Assembly: GCF_964204645.1 (NCBI RefSeq)
Contig: NC_134028.1
Span: 19,568,153 to 19,628,152, forward strand
Length of the DNA: 60,000 bases
Direction of reading: 5' to 3'
From: Tubulanus polymorphus
Lineage: Eukaryota; Nemertea; Palaeonemertea; Tubulaniformes; Tubulanidae
Shown: piece by piece, positions 27,301 to 39,300 of the stretch
Position numbering within the stretch: position 1 is the first letter of the stretch
Layout: the number at the start of each line of letters is the position of its first letter
The notes under the pieces: model-generated
The model's input: the letters and a program-made list of their open reading frames with translations, nothing else
Told to the model about the DNA's origin: nothing
Database searches by the model: none
Translations under genes and position numbers: made by a program

Positions 27301-30300
27301 AATATTATCCCTGGCAACGACAAATTTATATCATTTGATGTTACTTCCCTTTTTACCAATGTTCCTCTTGGACCTACTCTTGATTTCTTAAAACGCAGAT
27401 TACCATCACTTAACATTAACTTCGGCATTCCTACGGATTGTATCATCGACCTTATCTCTATTTGTACGACGGACTCCTTTTTTGAATTCAACAATTGTTT
27501 TTACGAACAGACATTCGGTATCGCTATGGGAAATCCTCTTAGTCCTATTCTAGCCAATTTATTCCTAGAACATGTTGACTCTGAAATATTGCCTTTTTAT
27601 ACTGATATTCACCCTAAAATCTGGCTCAGATATGTTGACGATGTTCTGGCTTTGGTTCCCTTTGACTTCAATGTTGATAACTTTCTTGTATATTTAAACT
27701 CCCTTTACCCGTCTCTGGCTTTTACGTATGAATGGGAATCTAATAGTAAAATACCTTTTCTGGATGTTTTGATTTTTAACTGTGGATCCTTTTTGAAATT
27801 CGCGGTTTATAGGAAACCTACCAACGCTGAATCCTACCTCCATTACTTCTCTTTTACTTCTCCGGATATTAAACTCGGTTTAGCTCAAGGATTATTTCTT
27901 CGCGCTTTGAGAATTTGCGACCCCTTATTTCTACCCGATGAAATTCACCATATTAACCAATCTCTCAAAAAACTTGCCTACCCCGATTTCCTATTGAAAA
28001 AAGCTCTACTTAAAGCTCGTACTACGCATTTTAGAAATAACAACCTTAGAACTCCTACGTTGGCTACCGATAAACAGCCTATCATTGTACCGTATGTACC
28101 TTTCCTCGAAAATGCTAAAGTTTCTCTTCGGTCACTAAATAAACAACTTATCTTTAAATACAATAATAAACTTAGTAACATATTGATTAATAACAAACCG
28201 AAAACCGAATCCCTAAACTGTGGAATTTATAAAATACCTTGTAAAGTTTGCGACAAAGTATATATAGGAGAAACAGGTCGGAATCTTAATCAACGCATAA
28301 AAGAGCATAAATTAGATGTAAAACACTTTAAACCTGAAAGCGGAGTTGCTAGTCATGTTTTTCAGACTTCACACAATTTTGATTTTGCTAATGCTGAATT
28401 AATTTACCCTTGCAGCGATAAAACTAGAAGACATATTTTGGAATCTGCATTAATTATTGAAAATTCGAACAACGTTGTAAACCTTAACAATGGTTTTTCA
28501 CCCCATAATAAACTTATATCAAAATTCCTCTGTAAACTGGTTAAACTCAACACTTGATTTCCCCTTTGATTATTTGTTATTTGTTCTCTCATCAAATTCG
28601 TCTCTGACTTAACTTGTATTCACCTTTGTTTTAATTTAAGTGCCCCCTAGTTTGTCTTTCTTTTTACTACTGACTTTAAGTTTCATTTATATTTATACTC
28701 ACTATTGTTGTTTATAATTACCCCTTAGTTTGCTTCCCTTTTAATCTATTTTAGCGTGTAACTGTTTCTACGTTAATTTTCCTTTAGTTTGTATCATCTC
28801 TGATTACTTGAATTAGTCTCTTTGTCTCTGGATTGTATATATATATCTCATAATTTCTGTAGTATCTCATTATTCCTGAAGATGACTATTAGGATATAGT
28901 CGAAACGTTGAAATAAACTACGAAGTTTCATTTTCGGACTTTTTATTATCATTGTGGGATTCTCTCCTCATTGTATAGGAATTGTAATCGGAGGAATATT
29001 ATATTTTAAATTTTAATTTTTTATTATGTAAATGGCAGAAGGCGGAGAAGATATTCCATTGGAAGGCATGGGAAATAATAATGAAGGATATATTGATGAT
29101 GAACCGCAACCCAATTTAAATGAAACTAATATTGATGATGATAATGAATCAGCATATAATTCTAATTTAGCAGATGGTGGTCATAAAGCCCTATCAACAG
29201 ATGAATATGATAGAAAAACTAGATCGAAAATATATCCTGAACATGAAAATCCAAATTTAGTAAAAAAAAATTAGAATATAATCAATATATTTATAAAATG
29301 TAAACCTATATTTGAAATATCTGGGTATAATATAAGTGATAGAGATGCTGAACGTTTAGTAGAAAATCTAAAACTTTTTAAAGGTAAATATTATTATCAT
29401 TTGGATGGTGATTATTATATTGATATCACTAATCAAAGAACAAGACTAAATAAAATATTAGCGGAATCAACTTTGAAAAATTTAGAGACATTTAGAATTA
29501 AGAGAATAAGTAATAGTAATGAAATAACTGATGTTACACAGGAAGAAAGAGATGATAATATAACAGAATTTAGTGAAAGAATTGATTACTTATTCAAAAT
29601 AATCAATAAAAATTCAGAAACAGAAATGGAAGAGTATAGAGATCGATTAGATAAATTAAGATCTTCAACACCCGAAACATCGAGAAGAGATATTCAACAA
29701 ATTGATAATGATTCAAGTCAATTACAATTAGGAAAACGTTTAGATAACTTACTGGATACAATGAATTCATTTGAAGAAGATATGATTAGTGTTTTAGATA
29801 CACCCGGTACAGAAACTGGAATAAATCGAATACAATCTTTACTAGAAAAAGGATTAATTGATTTAACTGATGATGAATTAGTAGCATTTCGTAAAGAAAT
29901 TAAAGGTATGCAAGAATCATCTGTTGAAATTGCTAATATTAAGATGAGATTTTCTAAAATAACCATGTTAGAAGAAGAATTAACTAATGCAAATGAAAAA
30001 TTAAAACAATTAAATAAAGATCTTCAAGTAATCGAGGAAGCTGATTATGAAAGCAGAAAGTTAGCTTCAGAAAAAAAAAATTGATGATTTAAAATATAAT
30101 ATAGAATTACAGAAAGAAGAAAGAGATACATTATCAAAATCATATAATCTTAATCATATTGAAAAATTAAAAGTTATTTTTAAAGATTTGTTGATAAAAC
30201 CAGATTCTAGAATATCATTAAACGATAGAATAAGATTATTATTCAAATTAGAAGGAATAACAATTCTTTCAATTCTAACAGCTGTAACTATGTTATTTAC

Positions 30301-33300
30301 AACAATTGGTTTAGCAATATCAAATTCTTTGAAATCTACTCCTACTCCAAATAAACCAGATAAACCTCCAGATAATAATTCTATACAAGATAAAGTTAAG
30401 GATGGTTTAAAGAAATTGGCGAAATATTTATGGGAACTATCTAAAAAATCTGCTGCAGCATTGCCCGGAGTTATTGTCTCAATTGTTGGTTTTATATTGA
30501 AATCTGCAGGAAACATTATTAACTTTGCTGCTGAACATATTATTTTATTTCTAATTACAGTTGTAAGTGCAATTATTTTTGGGTTAGTAAACATGATAAA
30601 AAATAAATAATTAATTTTTTTGTTAAATAAATGAGTGGGAGTTATATCAATCCTTCTAAGAATCATAGAATATCTAATGCTATTAAAGCAGAGAGATCAC
30701 ATCATATAATTAATTACTCATAACCCTTCTAATATTAATCCCGATGAAACTTTATATGTTAGAATTCCTCGATTAACACAAAATACTTTTTATGTTCCAA
30801 ATAGTATTTATCTATCAGCCGATATAAAAGTAACCGGTAATGATAATAATTATGTTGTTGATAATGTTGGAAGATATTTGATTAAAAGATTAACAATAAA
30901 GATCGGTCCAGAAACAGTTTTCTCATTAGATGATTATAATTTATTTATGCATTATAAAGATTTATGGTTAACTAAAGAAAACAGAAATAATATGATATTT
31001 CAAGGAATCCAATCAGAAAACCAAAATAAATTAAGATCAGAAGCTAATAGCGATTAACTAATGCTATAGATAAATTGATAAAAAGTATATATGGAAGCAA
31101 ATATAAAATTCCATTAGACTTTGAATTGATAAATAATAATGCGCCTTTATATAAATACGCAATTCAAGAAGATGTTACATTCGAAATAACATTTGCTCCT
31201 GTTAATGAAATTGTAATATCTAGCGCTAATAAAGATATGAGTTATAAATTATCGAATATATGTTTAGAATATGATACAGTAACTGATGAAAATATTTCAA
31301 GTATAATTCAAACTAAATACAATCAAGGATTTTCATTATTATATGATAATATTGATAAATTTAAAACTGTAACTATTAATGCAAATGATGAAATAATTAA
31401 TGAGAATATTAACTTCCCAAGAAGATCTATTAAAGGTATATTAATATTTTTTACCATTGCAACATATACTAATGGCGCAATAAATGTTGATAATTATTAT
31501 AATCCTGAAATAACAAAAGTAGAAATAACTATCGAAGGAATAGCAAATAAAATATTTTGTCAAGGAATGAGAATGATAGATCAATGGCCAGAAATTAGAA
31601 AACATTTTATGAATGAAAAAGTAAAATCATCTGAAAATTGTAATATTAATCAAATTGATTATTATACCGGCAATAAATATGCATTATGGTTAGATTTTAG
31701 AACAACAGAGGATAATTCATTACATGGTTCTGGAAAAAAATTACAGAACACTAAAGATGGAATACAATTATTCATGAAAAAGAAAAGAGGAGACAAAAAT
31801 TTTAAAATGCACATTTATATTATATCTGACGCGCAATTAAATATTGTAAATTGTCAATTAAATAGTGTTATGTATTAAAATTTTAACTTTGATAAAAATT
31901 TATATAATAAATGGAAGGAGGTTAAGTATATAAACATATTCCATACATCGATACACATGAAAATAATGATGGTTTATATTATGTAATACCTTGTAATATA
32001 GCTTTGATATTTGATCCTATTTTCAAAATTTATAAAACTAAACTAATAGAAATCGATAATAATAAAAGTGGTGTTGTTGATAATTTAAGTAATGTAATTG
32101 ATAATAATGTAATACCTTCTACATCTAATAATGTAATACCTTCTACATCTAATAATGTAATACCTTCTACATCTAATAATGCAATACCATCTACATCTAA
32201 TAATGTAATACCTTCTACATCTAATAATGCAATACCTTCTACATCTAATAATGTAATACCTTCTACATCTAATAATGGAATACCTTCTACATCTAATAAT
32301 GAAATAATATTAAATATTAGTGAAAATAGAAATTATTGTGATCATTGTAAAGGTGAATTTTCAAACGCCCCATCAAATTGGAATAAACATATGAATACAA
32401 AGGTACATATTACTAATGTAATAGAACGTGTTGGTTTAAGAGAATTTATAGAACACCCATTTAAATATGTTACAAAGTTTGTTTCAAATAAAAAAGTAAA
32501 TGGTAAAGAATTATATGAAGATTTATTATTAGCAACACCTAATAAAAATGAATTAGATTTAACCGATGCTAATAAAATATAAGGATCAAACACTGTAAAT
32601 GAAATATTAGGAGCAAACACTAATAAAGATGATGATGAAAATATAGTTACAGATAAGCATATTGATAATAAAGATTCTATGAAACATAGAGTAGAAAATA
32701 ATGATAAATCTGATTGGATGAATAAGCATAACAATGAAACAACTATTGATGATGCGGTAAAAAGGGTGAAGAATAAGTATAAAAATAAAACAACTATTGA
32801 TGTAGATTCGGTAGAGCATTTGAATAAATTGTTGGGGCCTGATAGTGAATTGGAGAGTGATGATGAAAGTGATTAAGATATTAATTATATTTAACTCAAA
32901 TAATAATATCAGTTGAAAATTGTATAAAATAATAGTAAATAAAAAAGGGGGTTTTAAGTATTTAAGGTATTTAAGGTATCTAATACATATCTAATACAAT
33001 CTAATACATAAAATATCTTATTTTATAAACTGATATTCATATGGAAATTGAAACCCCAGGTATTAGGGTATCTAATAGGGTATCAGGTATTAGGGTATCT
33101 AAAAGGGTATCAGGTATTAGGGTATCTAATAGGGTATCTAATACATAGGTATACAAATAGTTATTTTATAAATTTATATTCATAGGGAAATTGTAGTCTC
33201 AGTAATAATTTTGAACCTTTATTATTCTTTAATTTATTCATATATTCATCATGTAATTCAGTAGGTATAATTTGATTTTCTTCCAATGATTGTTGCATAG

Positions 33301-36300
33301 ATTTTCTATCCTTATTGTAGAATAAAACTAGAAATCTTATATTCTCCCTAAAGTCTTTAAACATTGAATTATATTTTTGATTTAAAACCCATGTTGTTAT
33401 CCCGAAATGTCTCCCAGAGAAAGCTATTCCATAGGCTTGATATTCGAAAATGTTATGACACCAGTAGAAATTAATGTCATAACCGATCCTAATTGAAATG
33501 AAGTATAACCAACCCATTTTTGTAATTCAGTCATAACTAAATAGTCATTTTTCAAATCACTACATAATTTATTTTCACCATCAATTGGTATTAACTGGTT
33601 ACATAACTTAGAATAACATTTGACAATACCATCTGAAATAGAATCATTTATTCTAGCTAATCTAGCTTCTTCATAAATCTTAAAATATTTTATTACTTTA
33701 TCTGGTTTCATAGCATCTAATTCTTGAAAAGTAATAGTCTTAGTTAAAAATTGTTTACACTTTCCGCTAGCAATCAATAGTTCAAGATGGTGTTTACAAT
33801 ATAAATAGTATTCATAATCTATATTGTTATTAACTTGAATATTATTTTCAATTTTGGTTGGAATATCCTTATTATCACTAATACCTAAATCATCTAATGT
33901 TTTTTCAATATCAATACTATTCTTACTCGATTTCTTTGACATTTATATTGGAGAAATTTAATAAGAGAAATATTATAAGTATTATAAAATGATACTAGCA
34001 TCTCTTTAGGTTAATACTAAATTGACTAGGTTAGTTAAAGTTAAAGAATTTCTATTCAAATCTATTCAAAATCTATTCAATCTAATGTCAATTAGAATTA
34101 CCAAAAGAAAATATTAAAAATATAATAGAATTCACAAGCAGTTGAAGTTATTGTTTTTTTATTATATTTTATTTAAATTAGGATTTAATATCTCACTACT
34201 ATTGTCTATCTATTAGGAGCAGTAATTATAACTGTCCAGATAAGTCATTTCGGATTCTCGATAATAAATCCTAAAACTGAAAATAAATTCAAAGAAACGA
34301 CTGGTGGAAATACTATTTCATAAACACATATATTTTATTCTACAATCATTATCGATTTCCACATTCCAAGCCGCTCGGCAGCCGAGCAGTAAGGTATGCG
34401 TGGAATGCAGGAATCAATAAAGTATAATACAACATCTGTCACTGTGTGTGACATTAACAACAGCTGAATGACGCAATTGAAATTCCGGCAAACGCAATGC
34501 ATTGAAAGCCTATACAGTATGGCTAAACTGCTACAGTCTCATGAGTTGAAATATCCATAATTTCTGATTCCACATCCATCTATCTTCACTTTCTTGATTC
34601 AATGGTCTTCATTTTGTTATCTAAAAGATAAATATCTAGCGTAGAATAAAACTAACTTGAAGTTGTAGTTGTAAAATATTAATTACAACACTTAAACATG
34701 GCCATTTGTGGCGCATCTTACCAGGATAAGTTTTACATGTTTAACGTTTCCCAACGCCTTAATAACAACAAAAACAGTACTTACATTTATAACTGTAAAC
34801 TCCTAAAATTGTGTTTATAGAGAGAATACCCTATGCGCTTCTATGCTTATGTGCTGCGCGCTTATAACTGCCAGTTATTCACTAGCTAAACACTGTCTGA
34901 TCAACATATGTTCCTTTGTGATGTAATTGATTAATCCTTTTCAACTGAAATAGCACATTTGATCAATATTCAAATGAGGTGCGCCGCATTCAACTGAATA
35001 TAACGTGCGACAGATGTTTTTGTAAACAACCTAATACAATTGCATATAGGTAGTTTGACATAGATCGAGAGTAACCGGTTTTCTAAGCGCTTAAGCTTCA
35101 ACGTATTTTTCATTATGTGTTGAATTCCATAATTCAACAAATGTCTTTGCTTTATCCAGTTGATCTAAATATAATTTCATATCTAGTTTGTTAGATTTAA
35201 TTATGTTTTCCTTCTTTTCTAAAGGTCTTAAATTTCTCCATCTCCATATTAGCTTCTTATTATAATCATCACTCATGTCAAATTTAGAAATCGGCAACAC
35301 ATGATCAATATGAAAGTATTCACCATAATTATCTATATTCATTTTATCATCGAATTGATATATTATCCATGATATGAAAAATTCATCTGAACAACCCAAT
35401 AAATTAGATAGTGTTTCTGAATGCGTTTCTTTGTTAAATAATTATGTTAATCTAGATCTTTAGCATTGTTTCAATCTAAAATTAAGATCTGTTTGATATC
35501 TTCCTCTCATATATTCTGCCATATAATAATTATAATGTTCTATATTATCTTCTCGATATTGTTTGGTATATAGTTTAGTGCAAGTTTTACAGCAATATTG
35601 AAAACCATCTTTGCTAATCTTACGCTTACTAAATTCTGTTAAAGCTAATTTATCTAATTCACACTTAGAACACTTCTTGTAGTATATATTTATAACACCA
35701 GTGTTATTTGTAATATTGATGGTTTGTGGTTGTTCTGATTCCATTTTAATATCAAATTTTTTTACTAAATTGATTTCCATATTTGGAGTTATGATATTTT
35801 GATTTAAGATGGTGTGATTTATTGCTTTGAGTATAATATTTTCCACAATTACATAAAACGCTTTCATTAGGATTATATTTAGACGTAACAATTTCATTAT
35901 CTAAGTTACATTGAGTTCCAACATCTTTAAATGATTTTTCATTATCTAATTCACATTGAATACCAATATTTGATGAATTTTCATTATAGATAATTGGTTT
36001 ATCATCAAAATTTGAATAATATAATTGTCTTTTTTCAATTCTTAAGTTAATCAAATCATTGTAATCTTTTGAAAGTATTATATCACTTTTTCTTTCATTG
36101 AAAGGGGTTTCAAGAATATTTATAATTTTTCATCTAAAGTTCCTTTATGATTTAAAAGTGTATTAAATATGTTAGGATTTTTGATTCCATTATCTATCAG
36201 TTCAATAATTAAATATGCTTCATTTGATAATATTTGATTGATTATAGAAATATTATCAATTTTATATTGTCTTCCATACACTAAATTTGTTGCTGAGATA

Positions 36301-39300
36301 TAATTTTTAATGTTAAATAATGAAAATAAGTTATCATTATTCATATTTCTAATATGACTTTTATATTTTAAATGTTCTTTATAATATCTTTTATCACTGA
36401 ATGATTGATTACATGTATCACATTTATATGTTTCTTTTTCATTCTTTAATTCATCTAATTTAGTTTCTAATATATCATCTTCATATTCTAATTTCAATTT
36501 ATTCTCTAAATGTGTTTTAGTTTTATTGTGTCTTGCTTTTTGGGATTTATCTATATTGATATTACATGTTGGGCAGTAGTACTTATTTGCTTCCATTTTA
36601 ATATCAAATTTTTTATTAAAATTGATTTTAGAAGTTATTCATTTATATTTTATTCATATATATGAATATTTTAAGAGTAATAGGGGTTTAGTTGTTTCAA
36701 ATCAAAGGTTGAAGGGGCGAGTGAGTAAAAAATAAAAAATAAATTCGAGTGTGCGAGAATTTATTTTTTATTTTTTATGAGCTCGACCCTTCGACCTTTG
36801 GTATGAAACAACTAAACCCCTATTACTTCAATATACTGGCGTATTTTACCTATAGAATACAAATGGTAGTTTGCTGTCCTACAAATAGAATTTACGTGAT
36901 AATTAAAAGACAAAGATTCATCTATGATAACACCCAGATTTTTAACTTTAGTGGAGGGAAAAATATCAACACCTCCAATCGAAAGATGTAAATCTGCAGG
37001 GAATAGGCGCTTAGCATATCGAGAACCTAAAATAATAAATTCTGTTTTATCCGAGTTAGCGTGAAGCTTGTTAACAGTCATCCACTGGCAGTTGAATAAA
37101 GTTGCAACAAGGTCATCAATGTTTGCTACTGTAGATAACACCTCATTTAACATATTTGGATTAATAGTCTTATAAAGTTGATCATCATCTGCATATATAT
37201 GATACAAACAGGATAAATTACTAATTATTTTACCAATAGGTTGGGAATACAAAGTAAAAAGTAGAGGTCCGAGGAGTGAACCTTGCGGAACTCTGCAGTT
37301 TAATGGTTTACTAGATGAACTTGAACCGTCGACCACAACTGTCTGACTTCTATTTGTCAGATATGAATGAATAAGAGTTAAGACAGTATCATGAAATCCA
37401 AAATTATGGCGAAGACAGTCAATGAGGATATCATGATCTATTGTGTCGAAGGCTGCTGAAAGATCTACCATAAAGACAACGTAACCATTATTGATAGCAC
37501 AATGAATATCATTACTCACTTTAACCAATGCTGTTTCTGTGCTGTGATTGGCTCGATAAGCGGATTGGGAAGTTTCATAAAGACCATGATTTTCAAGATG
37601 TACAGTAATTCTAGAAACAATTACCTTTTCTATGACCTTAGACAAAGAAAGGAATGATTGAAACAGAACGATAATTTTTCAAAACCTGAGCATCGAGAGT
37701 TGGTTTCTTCAATAATGGATGAATGATAGCCTGTTTAAGCTCATCTGGAAAAATACCAGAAGTGAAACATGCATTAACTATACTAACGATAATACGAAGC
37801 ATGCCAGATGATGCAATTTCAGATTTCAAAACACTGGTAGGCACAGGGTCTAAGACATTAGACATAATGACTTTAGAAAGTTTAGAAAGTTTACAGTTAG
37901 TTTCAGTAAAATTTGACAATGAGGGAGGGGTTTGATGTTCCACCTCAAACAGCAGTTCACCATCCTGTGAATCTACATGTTCTCGGATTTTTGCAATTTT
38001 ATTATAAAAATAACTGCTGAGTTTCTCAGCCACCTCTTTACTATCACCCGTAGGTAACTGTTTTGGTGATTTATTTAAAAGGTCACGATTGATGATTCTG
38101 TAAGTCTGCTTCAAATCAGTCATCTTACTACGATAATATGTAGATTTAGCGTTCGTTATCAACTAGACAACTAAATCCCGTTGTGACTTAAAAAATTTCT
38201 TTATGAATTTCAAGTCCGGATTTCAGCCACTGTCTTTCAAGTTTTCGCTTCAGTTGCCGGGCCTGGTGTATTTCAGTGGTATACCACTTCGATGTACCAG
38301 TGCGGATTATAACTTGACGTGTCCTAAGCGGTGCCTCTAAGTTTAGCAAGAGCACCAATTTCATTATACTGGTGCACTAACTCACCGGCATCCACAGCCG
38401 ATGACGCAGCGATAGTTGATGCCCAAGAACTACAAAGTACACGAGAATTGACACTACGCAAATTTCTTCAAAAAGTCTTGAATTCAGGCTTTAATTCAGC
38501 AATGCTTTGGGAATCTATAATGTTATCTTTGATCCAGGTTTCTGTAAACACTGCCAAATCAGTTTTAGTGGCTAGAACATATTCATTCAGTAAGGTGGAT
38601 TTATTTACCACAGATTGAGTGTTGAGCAGAATAGTTTTCAAAGGTTCACAATTTGGCTTATCGTCAGTTGCCACAGGAACATTGATCAGATTACACCAAT
38701 TTACACCAGAGGGTTTTAGGTTCATAGCACACACTCTATGTCTCAAATTATTGCCAACTCTGCAGCCACGCTTGGTTGACTTTGCTTTGTTGATTCCAAG
38801 TTTACAAATCTTCGTATATATATGACATGGAAGTCTATTACCTAAATAACTGAACCATTTAACATATCCAAGCCTTGTAGTACTATAAGCTAATGTATGT
38901 CCTGCCATCTGTTGACTAGTTCAGCACTAATAATAGTTTTAAAATATTCCAAATTAAGACCATTAAGTGTTATAAAATCCACTAAATGAGAATCCAGGTA
39001 AATCACTAAATATTAATGAATAATCCAAGAAGAGTTCTGTGCAGTTACTCCAGCTATTTTAGTATAAAATTTAAGTTTAATCCAGAGCTCTGACAAGGTG
39101 ATGCCATACAGGGGCGCGACCTTCACCTGTATAATGTTTCATAATTCCGATAAGATGATGCTCAATATCCTTTTCTGTTGTAAAGCATAAATCATTTGTA
39201 AACATTTCATTATTTTTTGATGTTTTATTTCTTTTTGTATTATAAATATTTAAATCTAAAAATATAATTTCATTCAATGATAAACCAGAACCTTCAAAAT

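Larger units (their letters stand above)
26037..28975 (+). mobile_element. Penelope-like retroelement
   Basis: The coding region is flanked by direct copies of a terminal segment (GTTGAAATAAACTACTATCT / CGAAGTTTCATTTTCGGAC) at 26,037-26,104 and 28,908-28,968, as in the pseudo-LTRs of Penelope-like elements. A further copy lies at 25,314. The element is inserted at the left edge of the AT-rich virus-like block that starts at about 28,980. Confidence 0.85.
28990..34258. mobile_element. Virus-like (Polinton/adinto-like) element, main block
   Basis: An AT-rich block holds rightward genes at 29.0-32.9 kb and leftward genes at 33.16-33.94 kb, closed at the right by an inverted repeat whose partner is at 12.8 kb. 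Gene content (capsid-like protein, packaging ATPase, and polymerase at 13.5 kb) matches large DNA transposons related to animal DNA viruses. Almost every gene is interrupted. Confidence 0.7.

Noticed and set aside
30154-30666. 170-codon frame on the minus strand
   Set aside because: It is an antisense shadow of the membrane-protein gene in AT-rich DNA.
33424-33517. N-terminal extension of the ATPase frame (MGWLYFISIRIG...)
   Set aside because: It overlaps the end of the companion gene in another frame and has no ATPase similarity. The real fragment starts near 33,450.
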